NCBI RefSeq assembly: GCF_021730305.1
Contig: NZ_CP032674.1
Span: 4,263,001 to 4,327,000 of the forward strand
Direction of reading: 5' to 3'
Source of the DNA: Xanthobacter sp. YC-JY1
Lineage (GTDB): Bacteria > Pseudomonadota > Alphaproteobacteria > Rhizobiales > Xanthobacteraceae
Length of the DNA: 64,000 bases
Shown here: piece after piece, positions 28,638 to 36,971 of the stretch
How the letters are laid out: the number at the start of each line of letters is the position of its first letter
Numbering within the stretch: the stretch's first letter is position 1
Translations under genes and position numbers: made by a program
Notes under the pieces: model-generated
What the model was told of the DNA's origin: nothing
The model's input: only the letters and a program-made list of their open reading frames with translations
The model's database searches: none

Positions 28638-30278
28638 GTGGAACGGCTCGAAGGGGATTACGACTATATCGTCGTCGGCGCCGGCACGGCCGGCTGCATC
28701 GTTGCCAACCGCCTCTCGGCCGATCCGCGCACTCGCGTGCTGCTGCTGGAAGCCGGCGGGCGGGACAACTGGATCTGGTTCCACATTCCCGTCGGCTATC
28801 TCTTCGCCATCGGCAATCCGCGCGCCGACTGGATGTTCAAGACCGATGCCGAGCCCGGGCTGAACGGCCGGTCCCTCAATTATCCCCGCGGCAAGGTCAT
28901 CGGCGGCTGCTCGGCCATCAATGCCATGATCTCCATGCGCGGCCAGTCGGCGGACTATGACCACTGGCGCCAGCTTGGCCTTTCCGGCTGGGGCTGGGAG
29001 GACGTGCTGCCGGCCTTCAAGTCGCTGGAGGACCATTTCCTCGGCGCCAGCGACATTCACGGCTCGGGCGGCGGCTGGCGCATCGAGCCGCCGCGCATCG
29101 AATGGGACGTGCTGAACGCGGTGGCCAACGCCGCCACCGAACTCGGCATCCGCAAGGTGCCGGACTTCAACACCGGCGACAACGAGGGCGTCGGATACTT
29201 CCATGTGAACCAGAAGTTCGGCCGCCGCTGGTCCTCCGCGCGCGGCTTCCTGAAGCCTGCCCTCGGCCGCCCCAATCTCCGGCTGGAGACGGACGTGCTG
29301 GCCGACCGCCTCATCATCGAGAACGGCCGCGCCGTGGGCGTGCGCTATCGCCAGAACGGGCGCTGGATCGAGGCGCGCTCCCGCGGCGAGGTCATCCTCA
29401 CCGCCGGATCCATCGGTTCGGTGCAGATCCTCCAGCGCTCGGGCGTCGGGCCGGGCGAGTGGCTCGCCGAGCGTGGCGTCGAAACGGTGCTGGACCGGCA
29501 GGGGGTGGGGCGCAATCTGCAGGATCATCTCCAGCAGCGGGCCATCTACAAAGTCTCCGGCATCCGCACCCTGAACGAGACCTATTATTCCCTGCCCCGC
29601 CGCGCCCTGATGGGCGTGGACTACGCCCTGCGCCGGCGCGGGCCGCTCACCATGGCGCCCTCCCAGCTCGGCATCTTCACCAGGTCCGATCCGCATCAGG
29701 AGCGGGCGAACATCCAGTTCCACGTGCAGCCGCTCTCGCTCGACAAGTTCGGCGAGCCGCTACACCGTTTCCCGGCCATCACCGTGGCGGCGTGCAACCT
29801 GCGCCCCACCTCGCGCGGCGTCGTGCGCATCGCCAATGCCGATCCCGAGGCAAAGCCGCAAATCGCGCCGCATTACCTCACCACCGAGGAAGACCGGCAG
29901 GTGGCGGCGGACGCCATCCGCGTCACCCGCCGCCTCATGCGCCAGCAGGCGCTGGCCCCCTACCGGCCGGAGGAATATCTGCCCGGTCCGTCCGTGGGCG
30001 ACGACGATGCCTCGCTCGCCAAGGCGGCGGGCGATATCGGCACCACCATCTTCCATCCCGTGGGCACGGCGAAGATGGGGCGCGTGGACGACCCCATGGC
30101 GGTGGTGGACGAGCGCCTGCGCTTCATCGGCCTCGGAGGCCTGCGCGTGATCGACGCCTCCATCATGCCCACCATCACATCCGGCAACACCAACACCCCC
30201 ACCGCGATGATCGCGGAGAAGGGCGCGCGGCTGGCTCTTGAGGATGCGCGGGCCGGAGCCAGTTCGGCGGCGGCGTGA
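28638..30278 (+). CDS. GMC family FAD-dependent oxidoreductase (choline/alcohol dehydrogenase-like)
   Basis: A 546-residue flavoenzyme. The FAD-binding GxGxxG is IVVGAGTAGCIVANRLS (about residues 11-27). GMC signatures are NYPRGKVIGGCSAINAMI (about 83-100) and TAGSIGSVQILQRSGVGP (about 256-273). The C-terminal catalytic His-Asn region is FHPVGTAKMG (about 475) and TITSGNTNTPTAMIAEKGA (about 515-533). The family oxidises primary alcohols to aldehydes. GTG start at 28638 with GGGAGG about 7 bases upstream; the longer open frame crosses the antisense of the LysR gene. The substrate is unknown; a polyethylene-glycol, choline or aliphatic alcohol is possible. Confidence 0.9.
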   Translation: MERLEGDYDYIVVGAGTAGCIVANRLSADPRTRVLLLEAGGRDNWIWFHIPVGYLFAIGNPRADWMFKTDAEPGLNGRSLNYPRGKVIGGCSAINAMISMRGQSADYDHWRQLGLSGWGWEDVLPAFKSLEDHFLGASDIHGSGGGWRIEPPRIEWDVLNAVANAATELGIRKVPDFNTGDNEGVGYFHVNQKFGRRWSSARGFLKPALGRPNLRLETDVLADRLIIENGRAVGVRYRQNGRWIEARSRGEVILTAGSIGSVQILQRSGVGPGEWLAERGVETVLDRQGVGRNLQDHLQQRAIYKVSGIRTLNETYYSLPRRALMGVDYALRRRGPLTMAPSQLGIFTRSDPHQERANIQFHVQPLSLDKFGEPLHRFPAITVAACNLRPTSRGVVRIANADPEAKPQIAPHYLTTEEDRQVAADAIRVTRRLMRQQALAPYRPEEYLPGPSVGDDDASLAKAAGDIGTTIFHPVGTAKMGRVDDPMAVVDERLRFIGLGGLRVIDASIMPTITSGNTNTPTAMIAEKGARLALEDARAGASSAAA

Positions 30279-30330
30279 GAGCGACCGCGCCGTTGTGATC
30301 GCCCGTCCGTCCCTTCCCCCTGAACAGCTG

Positions 30331-30437
30331 TCATCGCCCGCCTCGTGCGGGCGATCCACGGATGGTCTGGTGGGGTGCCCGGATCACATCGAGCGGACAC
30401 GCGAAAGGGGTGGATCCCCCGGACAAGCCGGGGATGA
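30331..30437. repeat. Palindromic intergenic repeat, type B, copy 3
   Basis: Arms TCATCGCCCGCCTCGTGCGG plus GCGATCCAC (30331-30359) and GTGGATCCCCC plus GGACAAGCCGGGGATGA (30410-30437). It shares CGCCTCGTGCGGG and GATCCAC with copy 2 at 18111. It fills the gap between converging GMC and AMP-ligase genes, where it could end transcription on both strands. Confidence 0.7.
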
Positions 30438-30496
30438 CGGTGATGGCGGGAAAGGGCCGCTCCCGGTCTTAACCCGCCGCCCAAGCTCCCCCTTCC

Positions 30497-32029
30497 CTAC
30501 CCCCTGAGCGCGCGGCGCATCACCTTGCCGGAGCCGGTGCGGGGCAGTTCCTCGATGAAGACATAAGAGCGGGGGCGCTTGTACTCGGCGAGGTGCTCTG
30601 CGGCATAGGCTTCGAGCGCCGCCGCATCGGCCTCGGCTCCCGCCTGCAGCACGACGAAGGCGGTGACGAGGGAGACGTCTCCCGATTGCACCTCCGCCAC
30701 CGCCACCTCGGCCACGTCCGGATGGGCGGCAAGCGCGCGCTCCACCTCTTCCGGCGCCACGCGATAGCCAAAGGCGTTCATCTGGTCGTCGGCGCGGCCC
30801 TCGTACCAGAGGTAGCCGTCCGCATCGAAGCGGGCGAGATCGCCGGTGAGGAACCACTCGCCGCGCATCGCCGCCGCCGTCTCGTCCGGCAGTCCCCAAT
30901 AGCCGAGCATCAGGCCGGGATCGGAGCGATGCACCGCGAGAACGCCGGTGTCGCCCGCCGGAAGCGGGTGGAGGGCGTCCGGGGCCTCGCCCTCGGGCGG
31001 CAGCACGACGACCCGCCGCCCAGCCTGCGGCTTGCCGGGACTGCCCGGCCGGGTGGGCACCGCGGGGCCGGAGGAGACGTAGGTGGAAATCTCGCTCATC
31101 CCCAGCGCCTCGTAGAGCGGGCGCCCCGTCGCCGCCACCCACTCTGTGTGCAGCGCCGCCTTCAGCGCCTCCCCGGCGGTGAGGCCATGGCGCAAAGCGG
31201 GGAAGCGGTCGGGCGTGATGTCGGCATATTTCAGGATGCGCCGGTAGAGGCCGGGCACGGCGGCAAACTGGGTCGCGCCGGTCTCCTCCAACAGATCGAG
31301 CCACGCACCCGGCGGGCGATCGCCGAGATGGACGATGCTGGTCGCCCCCACCGCCCACGGGTCCATGAGGCCGACGCCCAGCGTATAGGTCCAGTTGAAC
31401 GCACCGGCGTGGAAGAGCAGGTCGTCGCCCTTCAGGTCATGCCAGCCGGCGCGCATGGGAATGCGCCCGAGCCCCACCCGCTGGGCATGGGCGACGCCCT
31501 TGGGGCGCCCGCTGGTGCCGGAGGTGAAGACCAGGAAGGCGAGGTCGTCCGCCCCCGTGTCGGCGAAATTCATGGCCGATGCCGCGCCCAGCCGATCCAT
31601 GCCGGCGGCATCGATGACGCCAACGCCCGCGCGCGGCGCCGGCATCACGCCCGAACTGTCGCCCACCACCAGGGCCGCGCCGGAATCATCGAGGATCATC
31701 TCCACCTCGTGCGCCGTGAGCATGGTCGAGGTGGGAATGGGCGCGAGCCCGGCGGCGATGGCGCCGAAGAACATCAGCGGGAATTGCGAGGTGTTGCCCA
31801 CCCGAAGCAGTACCCGCGAGCCGCGCGGCAGGCCGTATCCGGCAAAGCCGCCGGCCACGCGCAGCACGGCCTCCCGCAATTCACCGTAGCTCCACCGCTC
31901 GATGATGCGGCCCTTCGGCCCCTCGGCCACCAGCAAGGCCGGCTTGTCTGCCGCCGCGCCCGCCCCGGTGAGGCAGAAGCGGGCGAGGTTGAAGGGATGC
32001 GGGGCAGCCTGATTCACGGTGTCGGTCAT
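30497..32029 (-). CDS. AMP-dependent acyl-CoA synthetase / ligase
   Basis: A 510-residue ANL-superfamily enzyme that activates a carboxylic acid as acyl-AMP and transfers it to CoA. The P-loop-like motif is LVFTSGTSGRPKGVAHAQRV (about 155-174). The adenine motif is YEALGMSEISTYVSSG (about 285-300), the catalytic Asp is in WFLTGDLARFDADGYLWYEG, and the hinge and Lys are in ELPRTGSGKVMRRALRG at the end. It is closest in style to benzoate/acyl-CoA ligases. The start at 32029 was chosen for length; 32056 is possible. No CoA-pathway partner is adjacent, so the acid is unknown. Domains and length are complete. Confidence 0.88.
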   Translation of the reverse strand: MTDTVNQAAPHPFNLARFCLTGAGAAADKPALLVAEGPKGRIIERWSYGELREAVLRVAGGFAGYGLPRGSRVLLRVGNTSQFPLMFFGAIAAGLAPIPTSTMLTAHEVEMILDDSGAALVVGDSSGVMPAPRAGVGVIDAAGMDRLGAASAMNFADTGADDLAFLVFTSGTSGRPKGVAHAQRVGLGRIPMRAGWHDLKGDDLLFHAGAFNWTYTLGVGLMDPWAVGATSIVHLGDRPPGAWLDLLEETGATQFAAVPGLYRRILKYADITPDRFPALRHGLTAGEALKAALHTEWVAATGRPLYEALGMSEISTYVSSGPAVPTRPGSPGKPQAGRRVVVLPPEGEAPDALHPLPAGDTGVLAVHRSDPGLMLGYWGLPDETAAAMRGEWFLTGDLARFDADGYLWYEGRADDQMNAFGYRVAPEEVERALAAHPDVAEVAVAEVQSGDVSLVTAFVVLQAGAEADAAALEAYAAEHLAEYKRPRSYVFIEELPRTGSGKVMRRALRG

Positions 32030-32149
32030 GGTGCGATCATGGCTGGCGCGCCCCACCCACGCCAGCGCGATTGCAAAGCTTCACGTTGGTATCACCACCA
32101 TGCCGGAACAGCGCCGAGGACGCCTGCCGCACGACACCCTCACTGACGC

Positions 32150-32166
32150 AAAAATCCCATTGGGAT
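32150..32166 (-). terminator. Possible terminator of the MocR gene
   Basis: On the minus strand ATCCCA-A-TGGGAT is followed by TTTTT, 32 bases after the MocR stop codon. The stem is short (about 5 bp once a loop is allowed). It could instead be a small operator-like palindrome upstream of the AMP-ligase gene. Confidence 0.35.
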
Positions 32167-32197
32167 CAGGCCGTTGAGGTGCCGCCCGCAGGCGCAT

Positions 32198-33679
32198 CTA
32201 CAGCGCGCCGCGCAGGCGGTGGATGCCAGCCTCGATCTGCTCCTCGGCCAGGGAGGCGTAGCCGAGCAGCAGCCAGTCGTTGCTCACGTCGGCGGTGCCG
32301 TATTCATGCCCGCCGCCGTTCTGGATGGTGTAGAGGCCGACATTGCGGCTCTTGGCCAGCGCCGCCATCTGGTGGGCGCGCGGCATGCCCGGCGGCAGCT
32401 TCCAGGCGAGGTGGGTGCCCGCCTCCGTGCCGCGCAGTTCCACCCGCCCGAACGCATCGCGCAGGGCGGAGACCAGCACGTTGCGCCGCTGCTGGTAGCG
32501 CAGCCGCACCCGCCGCAGGTGGCGTACGAAGCCGCCGGTGTGGAGGAATTCGGCCAGCGCCGCCTGTTCCAGCCACACATGCCCGTTGTCGAGCAGCGCC
32601 TTCGCCGCCCCCGCCGCCGGGGCGAGGTGATCGGGGAAGATGGCGAAGCCCGTGCGCAGCCCCGCGCCCAGTGATTTGGAGAAGGTGCCGAGATAGATCA
32701 CGTTCTCCGGGCTCATGGCCTTGAGCGCCGGCAGCAGCATGCCGCCATAGTGGAACTCGCTGTCGTAATCGTCCTCGATCAGATAGGCGCCGGTCCGGTC
32801 GGCCCAGGCGAGCAATTGCTGGCGCCGCTCCAGCGAGAGCACGCCCCCCATGGGGTATTGGTGGGAGGGCATCACATAAGCGAGCTGCGCTGCCACGCCG
32901 GCGAGGCGCGACGTGTCGATGCCGTGCTCATCCACCGGCAGCGGGTGGAGGTGCATGTTGACGCTCTCGAACAGATAGGCGGCGCCCTGGCTGCAGGGAT
33001 TCTCCACCACCACCGCGTCGCCCTCCCGCGCCAGCACCCGCAGCGCGAGGTTGAGGGCGAGCTGGGCGCCGGCGACGATCACCACCTGTTCGGGACGCAC
33101 ATGGATGTCGCGCATCACCGCCACATGGTCGGCGATGGCGGTGCGCAGGGCCATGAGGCCGCAGGGATCGCCATATTCGGTCAGGTTGTGCCCGGCCACG
33201 GCGAGGGCATGCAGCACGAGGCGCCGCCACGTCTTCAGCGGGAAGGCGCGCGGATCGGTGCGCTGGGGCCAGAAATCGATGGGGATGCGGCTGGTGTTGA
33301 GGATGGAATGGGGCCGGCCGGTGAAGGCGGCGGGCGCCAGCTTCTCGGGCGAGCGCCGCTCCGCCGGAGCCGGCGCCTCCGCGCGCACCGACACAGCCGA
33401 GGCGGACGCGCTCACCGACGCGCTCATGGCTGTTTCGGGAACCACCGCCGCCACATAGGTCCCGACCATGGGGCGGGTGACGAGATAGCCCTCGTTGATC
33501 AGCCGCTCATAGGCGAACGTCACCGAATTGCGGGAGACGCCGAGCTGCTGGGCGAGATGGCGGGAGGACGGCACCGCCGCCTCGGCCTTCAGCCGCCCAT
33601 CCAGGATCTGCTGGCGGATCTGCTCGAAGAGCTGTTCCTGAAGGCTCAGAGTGGAGGCGCGGTCGAGGGAGATCAGCAC
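32198..33679 (-). CDS. MocR/PdxR-type regulator (GntR helix fused to aminotransferase-like domain)
   Basis: A 493-residue two-domain regulator. Residues about 8-75 are a GntR winged helix (LQEQLFEQIRQQILDGRLKA, then SRHLAQQLGVSRNSVTFAYE). After a linker rich in Ala, Pro and Ser comes a fold-type I aminotransferase-like domain (about 130-490) with the PLP lysine in IYLGTFSKSLGAGLRTGF. Such proteins sense PLP or PLP adducts of amines such as GABA or taurine. The start is taken as GTG 33679, since the longer open frame crosses the antisense of the cinA-like gene. Divergent from the CinA-like gene, with direct repeats in between that may be its binding sites. Confidence 0.88.
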   Translation of the reverse strand: MLISLDRASTLSLQEQLFEQIRQQILDGRLKAEAAVPSSRHLAQQLGVSRNSVTFAYERLINEGYLVTRPMVGTYVAAVVPETAMSASVSASASAVSVRAEAPAPAERRSPEKLAPAAFTGRPHSILNTSRIPIDFWPQRTDPRAFPLKTWRRLVLHALAVAGHNLTEYGDPCGLMALRTAIADHVAVMRDIHVRPEQVVIVAGAQLALNLALRVLAREGDAVVVENPCSQGAAYLFESVNMHLHPLPVDEHGIDTSRLAGVAAQLAYVMPSHQYPMGGVLSLERRQQLLAWADRTGAYLIEDDYDSEFHYGGMLLPALKAMSPENVIYLGTFSKSLGAGLRTGFAIFPDHLAPAAGAAKALLDNGHVWLEQAALAEFLHTGGFVRHLRRVRLRYQQRRNVLVSALRDAFGRVELRGTEAGTHLAWKLPPGMPRAHQMAALAKSRNVGLYTIQNGGGHEYGTADVSNDWLLLGYASLAEEQIEAGIHRLRGAL

Positions 33680-33725
33680 GGGGTCGCATCTCTTTGGTCC
33701 GGGCAACACCGCATGTTGGCACCTA

Positions 33726-33773
33726 TTGGGGCCAGTTGCGAGAGGGCCAGTCGCTGACGGCGTTTTGGGGCCA
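33726..33773. promoter_or_regulatory. Direct repeats in the MocR upstream region
   Basis: TTGGGGCCA occurs at 33726-33734 and again at 33765-33773, 39 bp apart, with GGGCCAG at 33744-33750 between them. Widely spaced direct repeats upstream of their own gene are typical binding sites for MocR regulators such as GabR. Inference. Confidence 0.4.
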
Positions 33774-33877
33774 CCCCTGCCGCTTGCTTGACTTGACCGG
33801 TGGGGGACAACCATTTTCACCGTCGACGCGCGTGCTTTGCTGAATTGGCGGCCGCGCCCGCATCTGAGGCGACACTT

Positions 33878-34402
33878 ATGCCCGACACCGCTTTGCTCCA
33901 GGCGGACGAAACCCTGTTTCCCGCGCCCCTCCTCACACTTGCCGCAGATGTGCTGGCGGCCGCGCGGGCGCGGAACATCCGGCTTGCCGCCGCCGAGACG
34001 GTGACCTCCGGCCTTGTCGCCGCCTGCCTCACCTCGGTGTCCGGCGCCTCGGAGATCTTCGAGCGGGGCTATGTGCTCTACCATTCCTCCGCCAAGGCCA
34101 CCGGCCTCGATGTGCCGGCCGCCGTCTCCGCCGCCCATGGCGCGGTGAGCGCGGAGGTCACGCGCGGCCTCGCCCAGGGCCTGCTCGGCCATTCCGAGGC
34201 GGGCGCCACCGTCGCCATCACCGGCTATGCCGGGCCCGGCGGCGGCAATGCGGTCAATCCCGTGGGCACCATCTTCATCGCGGTGGCCACCCGGGACGGC
34301 GGGCTCGCGGAAGAACGCCACGTCTTCCCCGGCAGCCGGGACAATGTGCGCCTCTGCGCCGTGCAGGCGGCCCTCGCTCTGCTCAAGTCCCAGCTCGCCT
34401 GA
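33878..34402 (+). CDS. CinA C-terminal domain protein, possibly inactive amidohydrolase variant
   Basis: A 174-residue stand-alone CinA_C domain. Its best known activity is nicotinamide mononucleotide deamidation (PncC) in NAD salvage. The fold is recognised by FERGYVLYHSSAKATGLDV (about 57-75) and ITGYAGPGGGNAVNPVGTIFIAV (about 115-137; shown in part), matching AITGIAGPxGG in the family. The usual active-site stretch AESCTGG reads AETVTSG here, so the nucleophilic Ser is replaced by Thr. The Lys in SSAKATGL is kept. A gap of 10 bp to the following COG0523 gene suggests an operon. Confidence 0.82.
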   Translation: MPDTALLQADETLFPAPLLTLAADVLAAARARNIRLAAAETVTSGLVAACLTSVSGASEIFERGYVLYHSSAKATGLDVPAAVSAAHGAVSAEVTRGLAQGLLGHSEAGATVAITGYAGPGGGNAVNPVGTIFIAVATRDGGLAEERHVFPGSRDNVRLCAVQAALALLKSQLA

Positions 34403-34412
34403 CGCGCCGCGC

Positions 34413-35372
34413 ATGAGCGACATTCCGGTCGTCCTCGTCACCGGCTTCCTCGGTGCCGGCAAGACGACCCTGCTCAACGATCTCCTGAAGCGCCCGGCCT
34501 TCCGCGACACCGCCGTCATCATCAACGAGGCGGGCGACGCCGGCATCGACCATGCGCTCATCGAGACCGGCAGCGACGAGGTGATGCTGCTCGAGGGCGG
34601 CTGCATCTGCTGCCGCATGAAGGGCTCGCTCAACGCCACGCTCAACGGCCTGTTGCGCCGCCGCGCCATGGACGACTTCGCCTTCCGCCGGGTGGTGGTG
34701 GAAACGAGCGGCCTCGCCGATCCCGCGCCGGTGCTCCATGCGCTGATCGCCGATCCGCTGTTCAACCGGCATTTCTCCATCGCCGGCGTGACCACGGTGG
34801 TGGATGCCGCAAACTTCGCCTCAACCCTCGCCCATCATCCCGAGGGGATGACGCAGGTGGCCCTCGCCGACCGCATCCTCATCAGCAAGGCGGACCTCGC
34901 CACCGCCGACCAGCTCGCCGCCGCCGAGCGCGAGGTGGCGATGCTCAATCCGCTGGCGGAATGCCATGTGCTGCCGGCGTCGGCGCGCGACGGCACGCTG
35001 CTGTGGATCGACCCGCGCGAGACGCCGCGCCCGCTCAGCCGACGCTTCTCGGCCACCGGCGTCGGCCATGCGGTGACCACCGCCTCCCTCGCCTTCCCCG
35101 GCCGCCTCACCCAGGACCAGGTGGACGCCTGGCTCGACCGGGTGAGTGACCTGTTCGGCGCCGCCTTGCTGCGCCTCAAGGGCATCCTGCATCTGGAAGA
35201 GGTGCCGCAGCCGGTGGTGCTGCACGGGGTGCAGGGGCTGGTCTATTCCCCCGGCCTCCTCGCCAACGCGGCGGGGGACGAGAACCGCATGGTGCTCATC
35301 GCCCGCGGCATCGAGGAGCAGGACCTCGCCGACGCGCTGACCCTGCTCGCCGGAATGGCGCGCCCCGAGTGA
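34413..35372 (+). CDS. COG0523 GTPase, short CobW/YjiA-like class
   Basis: A 319-residue G3E GTPase. Walker A is [16 protein letters not shown] (about residues 10-25), the CxCC metal motif is GGCICCRMKGSL (about 63-74), switch-like ETSGLADPAPVLHAL is at about 94-108, and the base-recognition motif is SKAD in LISKADLAT. The C-terminal domain (about 210-319) has RLKGILHLEEVPQPVVLHGVQ. Its metal and client are unknown; family members serve cobalt, nickel, zinc or iron enzymes. Since a cobalt-type nitrile hydratase is encoded 28 kb away, a link is possible but not supported by position. It differs in length and C terminus from the ZigA-type paralogue at 23848. Confidence 0.88.
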   Translation: MSDIPVVLVTGFLGAGKTTLLNDLLKRPAFRDTAVIINEAGDAGIDHALIETGSDEVMLLEGGCICCRMKGSLNATLNGLLRRRAMDDFAFRRVVVETSGLADPAPVLHALIADPLFNRHFSIAGVTTVVDAANFASTLAHHPEGMTQVALADRILISKADLATADQLAAAEREVAMLNPLAECHVLPASARDGTLLWIDPRETPRPLSRRFSATGVGHAVTTASLAFPGRLTQDQVDAWLDRVSDLFGAALLRLKGILHLEEVPQPVVLHGVQGLVYSPGLLANAAGDENRMVLIARGIEEQDLADALTLLAGMARPE

Positions 35373-35436
35373 GACCCTAGGCACCCGGGACTGGCCCGCT
35401 CGGCCCTCGATCGAAGACCGAGGCCGGTGGCACCAA

Positions 35437-35931
35437 TTACCCGCCGTTGGCCTGGACGCACTGGTTGACGCGGGCCCACGCTTCCTTGGCGCGCTTGCCG
35501 AGATTGACCGTCCCCACATCCTCGGAATCCGGCAGCGAGAACTGGTAGGCGCCGGCGGCCACGATATGGTCGATGGCCACGAATGGCATGGTGAACCACA
35601 TGCGCGTGCCATCTGCACCGCCCGGCACCGTCCATTCCAGCATGCCGCGCGGCTTGCCGGGGACGTTGACGATGGTGCCCTTGAAGTCGCCCTTGCGGCC
35701 CTCGGCCTTGACGCTCATGTAGACGTGGCCATCGGTGCGCCGGGCAATGATGTCGTCACGGTTGCCGACCTTGCGCGTGGCGCGGCAATTGATGATGCCG
35801 GATTTCTCCGTGGTGGCGGTGAAGGTCCAGCCATCGAAGCCCGCTCCATAGGGCTTGACCTGAGCCTGCGCCCCCGAGCTGGTGGCGAGCGTGGCGGCGA
35901 CGGCGAGCGCGGCGAGAATACCCGTCTTCAT
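35437..35931 (-). CDS. Exported protein of unknown function
   Basis: A 164-residue protein with a clear Sec signal peptide (LAALAVAATLATSSGAQAQ, cleavage after about residue 24). The mature part is rich in beta strands with two cysteines (IINCRATRK and NQCVQANGG) that could form a disulfide. Some likeness to the IalB/invasion-associated locus B style of periplasmic protein is seen (short, beta-rich, paired cysteines), but it is not firm. It converges on the COG0523 gene; an imperfect GC-rich hairpin lies in the 64-bp gap. Confidence 0.75.
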   Translation of the reverse strand: MKTGILAALAVAATLATSSGAQAQVKPYGAGFDGWTFTATTEKSGIINCRATRKVGNRDDIIARRTDGHVYMSVKAEGRKGDFKGTIVNVPGKPRGMLEWTVPGGADGTRMWFTMPFVAIDHIVAAGAYQFSLPDSEDVGTVNLGKRAKEAWARVNQCVQANGG

Positions 35932-36221
35932 GTGCGGCCTTCATAAGGTGAAAGGTGGCGGGACGGCCTGATGGCACTGGATCTTGCCGAGCCCGAACCA
36001 TGGTCAAGCTCCAGCAGGGCCATGTTTATGAAACGCCGGCTGAATGCAAGTTGAACGAAGCGTGGCCGAATTGCGCGAAAAGCCGCCCGCGCACCCTCGC
36101 CCCGCCCGCAACTGGCCCCATGGGCCGGACTGGCTCCATAAGCCTGTAACAAGCCGGCGCTACCGCGTGTCCCTCCCCGCCCCTAGCGTTCGTGGACAGG
36201 ATGGAAACGAGCGAGACCGCA

Positions 36222-36971
36222 ATGGCCAGCACTTTTTCGGCGAAGACCTTTTCCGGCACCGTGGGCATCGTCCCCGCCCTCGACATCGAGACGCAGGAGA
36301 AGTTCGATGCGGTGGTGAAGGCGACGAGCGGCGTGCCCGGCGTCGCCGGCTACAAGCTCGGCCTCACCAGCGTGCTGCGCCATGGCCTGAAAGAGTCCAT
36401 GCGGCGGGTGCGCGACCTCACCGACCTGCCCATCCTCTACGACCACCAGAAGGCCGGCCCGGACATGCCGGACATGGCGAAGAAGTTCACCGCCCTCTGC
36501 GCCGAGGCCGAGGTGGACGGGCTCATCCTTTTCCCCGTTGCCGGCCCCACTGCGGTGGACGGCTTCGTCGGCGAGGCGCTGAAGGCCGGCATCGCGCCGG
36601 TGGTGGGCGGCGAGATCCCGGTCGCCGACTATGGCGTCTCCGGCGGCGGCTACCTCCTCGACAATGCGCTGGACCTCATCCTGGAGCGCTCGGTCCAGGG
36701 CGGCGCCGATCATTTCGTCCTGCCCGCGCACGATGCCGCGAAGGTCACGCGCTGGTCGCGCTGGATCGCGGCGAACGTGAAGAACCCGCTGGTATTCCTC
36801 ACCGGCTTCGGCTCGCTGGGCGGCACCATCGAGGGGGCGTTCGCCGCCGCCGAAGCCTGCCCGCGCCGCTTCGCCATCGTCGGCCGCCTCATCACCGAGG
36901 CGAAGGACCCGGCCGCCGCCGCCACCGCGCTCTATGAGAAGATGCAGGCGCTGGAGGCAACGGCGCCATGA
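36222..36971 (+). CDS. Orotidine-5'-phosphate decarboxylase-like (HUMPS superfamily) protein
   Basis: A 249-residue TIM-barrel protein of the OMP decarboxylase family, which removes CO2 from orotidine 5'-phosphate. Landmarks are GIVPALDIETQEKFDAVV (about 15-32), GYKLGLTSVLRHGLKESM (about 43-60) and the phosphate-binding end VGRLITEAKDPAAAATAL. The catalytic DxKxxD of true PyrF reads YDHQKAGPD here, keeping Asp, Lys and Asp with different spacing. I chose ATG 36222, which has GAGCGAGA just upstream, over 36192 (GTG) and 36201. It heads a same-strand run and overlaps the aldehyde dehydrogenase start by 4 bases. Not in a pyrimidine-synthesis context, so recruitment to another pathway is likely. 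Confidence 0.75.
   Translation: MASTFSAKTFSGTVGIVPALDIETQEKFDAVVKATSGVPGVAGYKLGLTSVLRHGLKESMRRVRDLTDLPILYDHQKAGPDMPDMAKKFTALCAEAEVDGLILFPVAGPTAVDGFVGEALKAGIAPVVGGEIPVADYGVSGGGYLLDNALDLILERSVQGGADHFVLPAHDAAKVTRWSRWIAANVKNPLVFLTGFGSLGGTIEGAFAAAEACPRRFAIVGRLITEAKDPAAAATALYEKMQALEATAP

Noticed and set aside
27327-30278. A 983-residue protein ending in the GMC oxidoreductase
   Set aside because: The upstream part is antisense to LysR genes and includes the intergenic palindrome. GTG 28638 with a good ribosome site begins the enzyme.
32198-34795. An 865-residue protein ending in the MocR regulator
   Set aside because: The first 370 residues are antisense to the CinA-like gene and the start of the COG0523 gene, and the regulator begins at about 33679.
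35402-35426. Terminator after the short COG0523 gene
   Set aside because: The GGCCCTCG/CGAGGCC arms are imperfect with no T run. Noted but too weak to list.
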